From contig NZ_CP107939.1 of assembly GCF_036046055.1 (NCBI RefSeq), forward strand, positions 6,076,001-6,140,000: a stretch of 64,000 nt of DNA, read 5' to 3'. Source of the DNA: Nocardia sp. NBC_00403 (GTDB taxonomy: Bacteria > Actinomycetota > Actinomycetes > Mycobacteriales > Mycobacteriaceae). The position numbers and the translations under genes are program-made. Positions 13,401 to 18,562 of the stretch are shown here, in pieces (the stretch's first letter is position 1; each line of letters opens with the position of its first letter). Under the pieces are notes generated by a model, which was given only the letters and a program-made list of their open reading frames with translations, had not been told where the DNA came from and ran no database searches.

Positions 13401-16400
13401 ACAGCCAACAGCGACTTCAGGGTTCGGACCCCGTCCTCGACGTCGAGCTGTGCGACGCCGTGGCGCTCCCAGGCGCGGCGGGCCGCCGCGTTCAGGCCGC
13501 GCGCCATGCCGGTGTCTGCCCATGGTCCCCATTGGATGCTCAGGGCGGCCAGGCCACCGGCAATCCGAACGCGGGCGAGTGCATCGAGGTACGCGTTCGC
13601 GGCCGCGTAGTTTCCTTGACCTGCGACGCCAACGGTGGCGCTGGCCGAGGAGAACAGCACGAAAAGGTCGAGCGCATGGGCAGCGGTCAGCTCGTGCAGA
13701 TTCCAGGCACCGTCCGCCTTGCCCGCGAACACCCGACGCACCCGCTCAGGGGACTGCTCGATCAACAACGCGTCGTCCAGTGCTCCAGCGCAGTGCACAA
13801 CCCCGGCCAATCGAGGCAGCCGGCCACCGAATCGGGAGATCAATGTGGACAGTGCATCTCGATCGGCGACGTCGACCTGCACGGTCTCGACCCGAGTTCC
13901 GAGCACCGAGATGCCCGCAATCGCCGCTGCAGCTTGCGCATTCGGACCATGTCTGCCGGCCAGCACCACCGTTCCGGCGCCGGCCTCGGCAAGTGCGCGC
14001 GCCGCGAGCAGACCCAACGCCCCCAACCCGCCGGTGATCAAATAGGCTGCGGCCCTGTCGAGTTCCATCGCACCGCTGAACTCCGGCAGGCGTGGCGCAT
14101 AAAGCCCGTCAGCGCGGTGCGTGGTGTCAGGATCGTTCAACCCCGCTGCGTCGGCGGGCGCCACCGAACGTGGGGCATAACGATCTCGTCCCCGCAGTGC
14201 AATCGTGGGATCGACGGCAGCGGTGCGGAGTTCCGCGACGAGCCTGCGGTCATCGGATCGAGCGCGATCCGGCAGATCGATCAGACGGCAACGCAGCTCC
14301 GGAAGTTCGGTGCGCACCACCGCCCCGAATGCGCACAGCGCGGCGGCCGCCGGACGCACTCGCTCGCCCGGCGTTACGGCGACGCCAGCAGTAGTGACCA
14401 GGTACAGGGGGCCGTCGTGCGCAATACGGGCCAGGGACTGCACAACTTCGACAGCGAGCTCGGTTTCGACACGCGCCGTAATCGCGCTGTCGTCTGCCTC
14501 GGCGTCACCGAGATAGACAACCGCCCGACCCGCCTCGCCGAGCATTCCGGCGATGACGGTCCGGTCGGCCGTCCGGTCGATCCGGACAGCCGGGTGACCC
14601 GCCTTGCGAAGTGCCTCGGCCAACCGATCGGGCTGCTCACCGATCCCGATGACCAGCCACGAATTCGGCGCGACCACACCGGGTTCGGCCACCGCCCGCT
14701 CCCAGGCCGAGAGGTGAACCAGGTCCGGCATGACGACCTGTTCGTACGCCGGTCGGCCGAATCCCGCCTTCGCGTACCACACATCTTCGATATCGCAGAT
14801 GAGGTCGCCGTCGTCATCGAAGACCCGGATTCGATTCGTTCGGCCGGTGCGCGTCGCCAGCGCCCACGCCCTCTCGACCTCGTCCGTGCGGTGCACGCGC
14901 AATCTGCCGATCCCGACCGGCAATTGCCTGGTGTCCCCCTGCCGGGTCACCAACGCGAGCCCGGTTTGCACGGCAGCGTCGAGCAGGCACGGCAGCAGCG
15001 CCTGCGGTTCATCGGCCAGCTCTGCGGGGCGAGACAGCTTGGCCAGCATGAAGTCACCACCAGCACGCAGCTGTTCGATCCACCGAAACCGGGGGCCGAA
15101 CGTCAGGCCTGCCTCGGTGCAGTTCCGATAGAACTCGGCGACATCCCATTCCGCGGCGTCGCTGTGCTCGGCCGCGGCGAGGTCGGTCGTGTCCCCTGGC
15201 CGGGTCCGTTCCCAGCGCACCGCCGACGCGGAAACAGCAGCCGCCCTTCCGGCTTCGACGCAGAACCTGATATCGATGCGATCATCAGCCGCGTCGACCA
15301 CCGGCGCGGCGAGCTGGTCCAACGGAACCGGTTGTGCGACAACGAAATCGACAAGTTCACGATCCGCGCCGGCGGCTCGCAGTGCTGCCCATGCCAGATA
15401 TGCCGCAGGTACCACCGGCCGATCCTGGAACCGATGTTCGGCAAGGTACCCGGTGTCCACCGGCGCATCAGCACTCAGCGGCGGCGCTTGACGCTCCCGC
15501 GCGAACGGGTAGGTCGGCAGTCCGTTGCGTCGCCGTGCCGGCACCGGCACCACCGCTGTCCAGTTGACATCCGCTCCAGCACAGTAGATCTCGCCGAGGC
15601 TCGTAAGGATCGTCGTGTCGTCGGACGAGGAGCGGCGCAGGCTCGGCAGCCACATCGCCTCGGGATCCACTTGTCGCCCGAAGTCCAGCAGCACCGGATG
15701 CGGCCCCACTTCGAGATACGCGTCCACGTCGAAGTCCGCTACCGTCCGCATCCCCTCCGCGAAACGCACTGTCCCACGGGAATGTTCGCGCCAATACCCG
15801 GCATTCATCGCCGCGGCCTCGAGCAACTGCCCGGTCACATTCGACACCAGCGGTATCGAGGTGATCCGGGATCGCTCTGCCACCAGCTCGGCGGCCTTCG
15901 CTTCGAAGTCGTCGAGAATCGGGTCCAGCAATGGCGAATGGAACGCTGTCGTGCCGGGCAACGAGACGGCACGAATGGCACGCTCGGCAGCCAAGTCTCG
16001 GACCCGCCGCACCGCGGCCTCCGTGCCGGAGACAACGAACTGCCGCGGCCCGTTGACGGCCGCCACCGCCAGGCTCGGTGCGAGTTCAGCGAGCAGATCC
16101 GCGAACTCGGCCTGCGCGCCGAACACTGCGGCCATTGCGCCCTGTTGCGACACGGCCTGCATCAGCCGTCCCCGCTCGGCCGCCAACCGCAACCCTTCCT
16201 CGGGGTCGAGTACTCCGGCGACCGTCGCCGCCACCAGCTCGCCGAGACTGTGCCCGAGCACCACATCCGGGCGGACCCCCCACGCGGCCCACAGTTCGAC
16301 GCACGCCCACTCGATCGCGAACAGCGCCGGTTGGGCGTATTCGGTGCGCGTGAGCACCTCGTCGCTCACGTCGAATAGCAGCGCCCGCAGCCGCAGACCA

Positions 16401-18151
16401 CCGGGCAGCACACCGAGGATGTCGTCACAGCGATCCAGTGCCGCCCGGAATACCGGGTGACGCTCGTACAGCGCCGCTCCCATGCCCGCGTACTGCGCGC
16501 CCTGGCCCGTGAACAGCATGGCGACCCGCGGATTCCGCTCTTGCGGCAACCCCACACGGTGATGCGGCGTCGCGAGCCGGCTCGCCGCCTCGGCCGAGGT
16601 CGATGCGACGATCGCACGCCGGTGCGCGAAGTGTGTTCGCCCGAGCGCCGCGGTGGCGCCGATGTCGGCGAGCGGCAGCTTCGTGCGCGCCAATGCCGAG
16701 CCGTACCGCGCGGAGAGCGCCTCGAGGGCCGCTTCGGACCGCGCCGAAAGGGCCAGCACCGCAGGCATTTCAGGGACCGTTACGCTTTCGGTGGACGCGG
16801 CGGCCGCCTCGAGCACCACGTGCGCGTTGGTCCCAGCGAACCCGAACGAACTCACTCCGGCCAACCGCGGCCGGTCCGCCTCCGGCCATTCGACATCGCG
16901 CGTCGGCACCGCCAATGCCGTGCCGTCGAGCGCGATTCGCGGATTCATCGTGTCGAATTCGTGCTGGCGCAGGATCTGTCCCCGCTGCAACAGCAGCACC
17001 GTCTTGATCAGTCCCGCGATCCCCGCGGCCGCTTCCAGATGCCCGATCTGCGACTTCACCGAGCCGAGCAAGCACACCGACTCGTCGGACCGCGGCACAC
17101 CCAGAACCTCGGACAACGCTTCGATTTCGATCGGATCTCCGAGTGCGGTTCCCGTTCCATGGGTCTCCACATAGCCGATCTGCGCCGCGTCACAACCCGC
17201 GTCGGCGAGTGCCACGCGCAGCAACTCCCGCTGTGCCACGGGATTCGGCGCGGTCAGCCCCATCGACCGACCATCGTGGTTCACGCTCGAGCCTCGAACG
17301 AGCGCACGAATCTCGTCGCCGTCCGCGATCGCGCGCGACAACCGTTTGAGCACGATCACGCCCGCGCCTTCGCCGCGCACATACCCGTTCGCTCGTGCGT
17401 CGAACGGTCGGCACCGGCCGTCGGCCGACAACGCGCCCATCCGCGACAACGCCGCCGAAGTCAGCTCGGACTGCAGCAGATTCACCCCACCGGCCAACGC
17501 GACGTCGCACTCCCCCGACCGCAGGCTGCGACACGCTTGGTGCACGGCGACCAGGGACGACGAGCAGGCAGTGTCGAGAGCGACGACGGGACCGCGCAAG
17601 CCGAGCAGATAAGCCACCCGTCCCGCGACGACGCTCGACATCGTTCCGGTGAGCGTGTGTGCGTCGACAGACCGCACCCAATCCGGCGTGATGGTCCGCT
17701 GATACTCCTGCCAACTGACGCCCAAGAAGACGCCGGTTCTCGTCGAGGCCGCACTTTCGGGCAGTAGCGCTGCGTCTTCCATTGCCTCCCAGGCAACTTC
17801 GAGCACAAGACGTTGCTGCGGATCCATCGCGGCGGCCTCCCGCGGCGCGATTCCGAAGAATTCGGTGTCGATCGCGTCGATCGGCGCGTCGAGCAAACCG
17901 GCCCGGCGCAGTCCGCTCTGCGGTGCCGGATCGGTGATCGGCCACCGGTCCGCCGGGACCTCGACGATGGCGTCGCGCCCCGAGATCAGCAGGTCCCAGT
18001 AGTTGTCCGGATTGTCTGCACCGGCGGGAAACCGGCAGCCGATCCCCACGACGGCGATCGGTTCGTGCGTGTGCCGCTGCGCCTCCAACTCCTGAATCCG
18101 GCGTAGTGCCCGCGTCAGCAAGACCCGTAGGCCATACCCGTCATCCACCAT
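1..18151 (-). CDS. Modular type I polyketide synthase, C-terminus beyond the left edge
   Basis: One frame without a stop runs from ATG at 18151 to base 1, at least 6050 codons. The frame was checked at each active-site motif: KS cysteines fall at residues 196, 1939, 3842 and 5751, all in register. Domain order is KS1-AT1-DH1-KR1-ACP1, KS2-DH2-ER2-KR2-ACP2 (no AT), KS3-AT3-DH3-KR3-ACP3, KS4. About 30 residues precede KS1 and look like a short helical docking segment, so there is no loading module here. ACP serines are at 1647, 3576 and 5418. The enzyme would extend a polyketide by at least three two-carbon steps in the cytoplasm. The product cannot be named. No separate acyltransferase, thioesterase or other PKS gene is in the window. 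The ATG has only a weak ribosome binding site, and GTG at codon 2 is an alternative start. Confidence 0.95.
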   Translation of the reverse strand, partial: MVDDGYGLRVLLTRALRRIQELEAQRHTHEPIAVVGIGCRFPAGADNPDNYWDLLISGRDAIVEVPADRWPITDPAPQSGLRRAGLLDAPIDAIDTEFFGIAPREAAAMDPQQRLVLEVAWEAMEDAALLPESAASTRTGVFLGVSWQEYQRTITPDWVRSVDAHTLTGTMSSVVAGRVAYLLGLRGPVVALDTACSSSLVAVHQACRSLRSGECDVALAGGVNLLQSELTSAALSRMGALSADGRCRPFDARANGYVRGEGAGVIVLKRLSRAIADGDEIRALVRGSSVNHDGRSMGLTAPNPVAQRELLRVALADAGCDAAQIGYVETHGTGTALGDPIEIEALSEVLGVPRSDESVCLLGSVKSQIGHLEAAAGIAGLIKTVLLLQRGQILRQHEFDTMNPRIALDGTALAVPTRDVEWPEADRPRLAGVSSFGFAGTNAHVVLEAAAASTESVTVPEMPAVLALSARSEAALEALSARYGSALARTKLPLADIGATAALGRTHFAHRRAIVASTSAEAASRLATPHHRVGLPQERNPRVAMLFTGQGAQYAGMGAALYERHPVFRAALDRCDDILGVLPGGLRLRALLFDVSDEVLTRTEYAQPALFAIEWACVELWAAWGVRPDVVLGHSLGELVAATVAGVLDPEEGLRLAAERGRLMQAVSQQGAMAAVFGAQAEFADLLAELAPSLAVAAVNGPRQFVVSGTEAAVRRVRDLAAERAIRAVSLPGTTAFHSPLLDPILDDFEAKAAELVAERSRITSIPLVSNVTGQLLEAAAMNAGYWREHSRGTVRFAEGMRTVADFDVDAYLEVGPHPVLLDFGRQVDPEAMWLPSLRRSSSDDTTILTSLGEIYCAGADVNWTAVVPVPARRRNGLPTYPFARERQAPPLSADAPVDTGYLAEHRFQDRPVVPAAYLAWAALRAAGADRELVDFVVAQPVPLDQLAAPVVDAADDRIDIRFCVEAGRAAAVSASAVRWERTRPGDTTDLAAAEHSDAAEWDVAEFYRNCTEAGLTFGPRFRWIEQLRAGGDFMLAKLSRPAELADEPQALLPCLLDAAVQTGLALVTRQGDTRQLPVGIGRLRVHRTDEVERAWALATRTGRTNRIRVFDDDGDLICDIEDVWYAKAGFGRPAYEQVVMPDLVHLSAWERAVAEPGVVAPNSWLVIGIGEQPDRLAEALRKAGHPAVRIDRTADRTVIAGMLGEAGRAVVYLGDAEADDSAITARVETELAVEVVQSLARIAHDGPLYLVTTAGVAVTPGERVRPAAAALCAFGAVVRTELPELRCRLIDLPDRARSDDRRLVAELRTAAVDPTIALRGRDRYAPRSVAPADAAGLNDPDTTHRADGLYAPRLPEFSGAMELDRAAAYLITGGLGALGLLAARALAEAGAGTVVLAGRHGPNAQAAAAIAGISVLGTRVETVQVDVADRDALSTLISRFGGRLPRLAGVVHCAGALDDALLIEQSPERVRRVFAGKADGAWNLHELTAAHALDLFVLFSSASATVGVAGQGNYAAANAYLDALARVRIAGGLAALSIQWGPWADTGMARGLNAAARRAWERHGVAQLDVEDGVRTLKSLLAVDGVVAVYPPALATRSIVATQPTSAAHPPVTDFLATVRAHATTALGRKTPVADRTPLREFGLDSMIAVELRNTLSSELGVRLPATLLFDHPTVAAVADEIARLAAEQTVPRAAGKAVREPDHQTTFAATDEAVLAASTHEPDRATAPTFAGAERVTASARPEEAGRPEVEGRQVQDAAGSSEYDDAIAIIGMGCRYPGGVRGPGDLWRLVSEETDAVTEVPGDRWDVEAYFDADPDVEGKTYTRWGGFVDGVEEFDAGFFDISIGEARMLDPQQRLLLETSWEALEHAGYSADRLTGSRTGVFVGVMSTDYAERMARAGVAPNAWFGTGNLASIASGRLSYFLGVNGPSLTIDTACSSSLVTVHLAMQSLRRGESDLALACGATVVLTPSLDIYFARARGLAADGRCKSFDARADGVVWSDGAGTLVLKRLSDARRDGDRVLALVRGSAVNSDGRSQGLSAPNGPAQEKVIRAALADARLTASDIDYVETHGTGTALGDPIEVNALASALTSERPDSTPLLIGSVKSNIGHTQAAAGIANIIKVVESMRHDRIPPSLHFRSGNPHIDWDDIGVRVVAKERAWPRSARPRRAGVSAFGISGTNAHVVLEEAPVSPHTDTPDHTRGHLLALSAKSADGLRELAGRYRDLLTADPDTRLHDLCACANTGRTHFAARVAIIVDTTAQLRAALESVATGSSAAGTVADRATGSGELSTMARRYVEGADIDWHAVHSDRTWRRIELPTYPFQRKRHWLDLTPTRPVGDDPHEQPVGELSTSVLAVEPEMFSGHQLHGAPTVPAAWMVAQLARIAAELPGADRWEITHVRLTSPLTVPSVGTVEIRIEAVAAGYEAHFVSTSGIEPESNPFARAALRAAARHREPAPSGSWLRQAARRPLHHVPLDDRDAGDGAAWAAYYGRVAEWGLWLSEDYRCAAEFRRISAAESETSLWASASESVSLDPVLLDACLHSIVLTADPDTLYLPVSIDRIALSDSECAAGDLVRCRVRVTDRGARVIVGDATLIDSDGGTIATIGGACLIAAGSAAAARDAEAPQDAVGPRDAVGPRDAEALRGTAALGHAESLRDTEGPGDAEALRNATTPRGAPTVLRGETAGPEYATAPWGARTPALRVETAAPEHAAARIERLLHRLEWTPIAIGEQLPVGKGAADRWLVFSDGPTGDAVAAGLSARNIEISVVRPEDVLGERLSIEPGEGNFAALLSGTPLGGIVYAWTTGSAADRVGTVLRLARALDGADRVPSTLWLLTVGAQRVSGADRPDPEQAMMWGLGRTLATEHPEFGCRLVDLEEAGAVDTALVTAGFVAGIEDRELAVRDGRWHAAHLTDGVLDSDVADNFHLVAHRSGDLGRLRWDSTARRAPAPGEVEIAVEATGLNPRDLWLALGTHPDAPAPLGLECSGRVTALGAGVTEFRVGDRVVALASGSFARYVTVDHRLVAPLPARMTFTEGATIPAAFVTAWYGLFEVAGVRVGEHVLVHAPANGIGMAAVQLAGWAGAHVLGTVALSRWAAGVGLDIPQVDTWRTHGVGDQLYALTDGRGVDVVFNAIAGEFTASAAKIVGPHGRFIDIDDPGQSRREDGAQAGHGIDYRVVDPNSVDPERLGTILRTVLELFDNSTLAVRDQPAVYEADDVQTAFRSLWRHQHSGPITLQRKTTRATANGIRTVAGTGTYLVTGGFGGLGAAAARWLAARGARTVLLVGRRGPDDAGDRLVASLRADGLHVATRQVDVADRAAVAELLAGFEESGLPPLRGVVHCAGVLDDGVVSELSWRRFQAVLGPKYLAAQHLDELTRGMELDLFITYSSVAGWLGTPGQANYAAANAALDALAWRRRADGLSALSIVWGPFADVGMAAGRPELTQRLDRRGLPPLRVADAAAALDRLLSVDSPCAGVFDFSADRWYSAYPARVSVAEAKRESIPDTRPIDAGATTGQVNVQHPSESAATQRDTGRWVALVQRIAMRVLDRTAELDPDLPLHDIGVDSLTGMELRAALATEIGAPLPTGLVFDYPTVRDIAKLLQRKGTDVKLDHSNGASQVAHSDLDQPEIDHRFEGVGTAVRHERDADNVTHIGGEDDDPIVIVAMACRFPGGVRTPEEFWELLWAGRDAITEVPPQRWDIDAFYDPDPAALGTMYTRWGGFVDGADEFDPAFFGIGAAEARAMDPQQRLLLETSWEALERSGRAPGSLAGSRTGVFVGMCFSEYPGTPTQATDPASIGAYSVIGSAPSVAAGRVAYALGLQGPAVTLDTACSSSLVAVQSAWDGLRAGRCDLALVGGVNLQLAPETTIGFCRLASLSPDGRSRAFDADADGYVRADGCGVLVLTRLSAAHEHGDRVLAVVRGIGVNHDGRSNGLTAPNGPAQQRVIRDALGQAGIRPGEVDYVEAHGTGTPLGDPIEAAALAEVYGEHRTVPLLIGSVKTNIGHTEGAAGVAGVIKAVLMVQHAMIPPSLHFHTPNPLIDWSGLPLEVVREPRAWPETGRRRTVGVSSFGMSGTNAHLILQQAAPEPDRRHIASAPQVLVVSARDDAALIESANGWADRLSGTVGELADFAYTSATGRTHFEERLAVVAATADTAAARLRAAAADARSVLRGRVERASATPKIAVLFTGQGSQYPGMARGLFETEPVFRRALQHCDDVLGPISDGMGLLDALYGDRASADTLARTVFTQPALFAVEWALWELWRDWGIVPAAVLGHSVGEYVAACAAEAMRVDDALRLIAVRGRLMQSLPDGGGMLAVEADSAALAPALERYAPAAAIAGFNSPAQVVVAGPRSTLGLLQDDLAAAGIRATALTVSHAFHSPLMDPILDDLAEAARRTVLRDPAIPMISNVTGAPVRAGELTAEYWARQARQPVRFVQGMRALTELGIGTFLEIGPQPTLSALGSRTIEGPARFVAALRRGRDDREMTADALAQMYVGGVAIDWERVHRPHTPRRVLAPTYPFQRQRYWVDQPRKPMAPSPNGPDAAAHRLGDDLHRPAATTSTAAVHTPLPYLPRRLDLPGDVTHFAMTLAPAAPRYLSDHVVDHDVVVPAAWFVATIVATTREVTGAEVVTIEDLVIANGLMLTADHLVQLRFAPQVAGFIVEVASRVGDGWHTHARARVSTGAIRNAVEFTVTDLVNRCTATQSADDFYRMLAVAGLHYGPAFQRVVEVRTGDREAVVRMSDPDADPDADPDADLLQPVLLDAAFQATYAAMAPQAGTHTWVPIAIDRVSVPAAGGRIRYGHVRVLEQTPQLCVADVLLLDEEGAPVLIADGLRVVRTATDRSDARLAVRLSPTTHGEAALQDVYRMAWQDAGPVTEVAAAGRWLVVGTVGGPGDAVAAGLRASGAHCAVARPGPGFGFLADDEFEVDLGIPAAVRALLGAASDGRTPLRGIVYTTPVSAADGMTPDRAQQAVLGALHLVQAAAVSGEPALWLLTRNGQQVDAADRVTPEQSALWGFARSAHLEQREIGCRIIDLDDRSAADAEAVVAELLSTTPRRQLALRGGRRLLPRLVPAQRSRTEPEPVRNGFDSAATTQTVLSTEGTVLITGGLGGIGRTLARWFVDRGTRSLVLAGRNAPDATALQLITELRERGAHIEIRTLDVADRAAVAATLDWIDRELAPLAGVVHLAGVLDDGVIVEQSATRLGRVLAPKSHGAWHLHELTTPRALRFFLLFSSASAVVGLPGQSSYSAANAFLDGLAELRRAAGLPALSIAWGPWAGTGMVDRLGAGDVRRLARRGYYLLSERRALEILSHTMDSESGALMALPLDLPALRRSGVEVPDVLAGLAAGGTPPPAPTSVAVERRVIHDRTGFDAEMAALVRHCIGLAPDADLDRPLHELGLDSVAAIEIRDELSRAVGHRLPATLAFEYPTPRAVIDLLVQLGTTVQEPVSRRDGVSAVYAIAPVGVSARDSVVQQYEVSAERAAHYSSAAQDEPGRTSVALRGELSASGFVRSWPGSVNAPAHEAVSRQHEVSAPSPADTEALRITGLAPARRERSGEGVGDIAIVGVSGRYPGADGLEEYWRVLLEGRDCITEIPRERWDHSRYFVPDRHNPYTSYTKWGGFLDDVDCFDPLFFAISPREAEVMDPQERLFLQTAWAALEDAGHTRADLARRGLRPEEAGVFVGIMWGTYQMFGAEESRLGRGTLPASTFWSVANRVSHALDFQGPSMAVDTACSSSLTALHLACQSLRTGECRMAVVGGVNLSLHPYKFVALSQGQFASTDGRCRSFGAGGDGYVAGEGVGALVLRPLADAEADGDTIHAVIKGTAVNHGGRVNGFTVPNPTVQAAVIRSALRTGGVDPDSVSYIEAHGTGTALGDPIEIAGLSKVFGGTGRAELPIGSVKSNVGHLEAAAGMAALTKVLLQLRHETIVPSLHATPANPNIDFASTPFRIPERPLPWPSGGPGQPRRATISSFGAGGSNANVVLEEYVDQRPVTRWVDDQIVPVSARDTDRLTEYVAALDHFLTTQRPNLAD
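1775..7155 (-). other. PKS module 3: KS-AT-DH-KR-ACP
   Basis: KS3 spans about residues 3668-4091 with Cys3842, His3977 and His4015. AT3 spans about 4192-4478 with GHSVG (Ser4288) and the HAFH motif (4388-4391), which predicts malonyl-CoA. DH3 has His4613 in HVVDHDVVVP, so the usual glycine of HxxxGxxxxP is histidine, and Asp4776 in LLDAAFQ; the GLHYGPAFQ segment is normal. An acidic DPDAD repeat lies between them. KR3 starts near residue 5116 and has Tyr5263 in SSYSAANAF and an LDD motif (B-type). ACP3 carries Ser5418 in GLDSV. Predicted output is a malonyl-derived unit reduced to hydroxyl or alkene, depending on whether DH3 works. Confidence 0.88.
3853..3893 (-). repeat. 12-bp coding repeat (DPDA) in DH3
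   Basis: Three consecutive copies of a 12-bp unit of the form gtcggcgtcggg encode an acidic Asp-Pro-Asp-Ala repeat shortly before the second catalytic motif of DH3. It lies in a surface-loop position of the dehydratase fold. The unit length keeps frame, so copy number could vary without breaking the gene. Confidence 0.85.
7317..12855 (-). other. PKS module 2: KS-DH-ER-KR-ACP lacking an acyltransferase
   Basis: KS2 spans about residues 1768-2193 with Cys1939, His2074 and His2114. From the KS end to the post-AT linker PTYPFQRKRHW near residue 2324 there are only about 130 residues, with no GHSxG and no xAFH motif, so the whole AT is absent while flanking linkers remain. DH2 has His2370 in HQLHGAPTVP and Asp2544 in LLDACLH, but the usual YGPxF segment reads LSEDY. 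A low-complexity linker follows (about 2620-2718). ER2 (about 2931-3241) has a nucleotide-binding loop HAPANGIGMAAVQ. KR2 has Tyr3411 and an LDD motif. ACP2 carries Ser3576 in GVDSL. The reductive set is that of a fully reducing module; extender loading must come from elsewhere. Confidence 0.88.
9990..10292 (-). repeat. 18-bp degenerate tandem repeat coding a hexapeptide linker in module 2
   Basis: On the plus strand the unit catcccgtggacctacgg occurs twice in perfect tandem (10213-10230, 10231-10248) and then in diverged copies on both sides. In the PKS frame this gives a hexapeptide series such as DAVGPR, DAVGPR, DAEALR, GTAALG, HAESLR, DTEGPG, DAEALR, placed between DH2 and the region leading into ER2 (residues about 2620-2718). 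It is unusual inside a PKS module and looks like a flexible linker grown by slippage. Confidence 0.85.
13085..18061 (-). other. PKS module 1: KS-AT-DH-KR-ACP
   Basis: KS1 spans about residues 31-450 with Cys196, His331 and His371, so it is a condensing KS and not a decarboxylating KSQ. AT1 spans about 541-811 with GHSLG (Ser635) and TTAFH ending at His738; the AFH ending suggests malonyl-CoA although the first position is Thr and not His. DH1 has His906 in HRFQDRPVVP, where Asp replaces the usual Gly of HxxxGxxxxP, and Asp1058 in LLDAAVQ; its YGPxF segment is FGPRF. KR1 has Ser1502, Tyr1515 and an LDD motif (B-type). ACP1 has Ser1647 in GLDSM. Confidence 0.88.
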
Positions 18152-18192
18152 TTGTGCCGCCAACCACAATCACACCGGGAGCTGTGACGAGG

Positions 18193-18221
18193 AACATACG
18201 ACGACCCCGGATTGGCGTCAA
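18193..18221 (-). promoter_or_regulatory. Sigma70-type promoter of the PKS gene
   Basis: Reading the minus strand, TTGACG (18216-18221) is followed after exactly 17 bases by TATGTT (18193-18198). A transcript starting about seven bases on would have a leader of roughly 35 nt before ATG at 18151. The match is good for a housekeeping-type actinobacterial promoter. Confidence 0.6.
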
Positions 18222-18562
18222 TCACTAGGAGTGTGCACAAAAGTAGCTCAAGTTACCAACGGGTAGCTTGTTGCTAAGCAAATGATGTTTGCTGGGTTGA
18301 AAGATTCGTGGTTGAAGGATTGCATGAGAGTGGTGCTGCGAGCACATCTTTCGCTCGGTCGTCGAGTCCGACCCGCGGCTCTCGTCGCCGAGCTACTGCC
18401 GTGCAGTCGAAGTGTCAGGGACAGTGGGAGGTTCGGATCAACTGATAGGGACCGGGCAAACCATGCGGCAAGGCGGCCGTAATCAACGTGACGCCCTCGG
18501 TGATGGCGTCGGAATTCCAGCAGGCGCGATCCTGTTCTTGCATCAATCGCCGCATCGAGCGC
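18222..18562. promoter_or_regulatory. Upstream region of the PKS gene with direct repeats
   Basis: This stretch lies between the PKS promoter and the stop of the XRE regulator gene and has no convincing gene. It is less GC-rich than its surroundings. Two direct repeats stand out: ggttgaaagatt (18295-18306) and ggttgaaggatt (18310-18321), offset by 15 bp; and gtagct at 18243-18248 and 18263-18268, offset by 20 bp. Such arrays upstream of a biosynthetic promoter could bind an activator. This is inference. Confidence 0.35.

Noticed and set aside
13460-16378. Long plus-strand frame of 972 codons opposite the PKS
   Set aside because: Antisense to AT1, DH1 and KR1. Composition is dominated by Arg, His, Gln and Gly, and no motif is present.
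17557-17576. KS1 considered as a decarboxylating loading KSQ
   Set aside because: The active-site segment reads DTACSSS with Cys196, not Gln.
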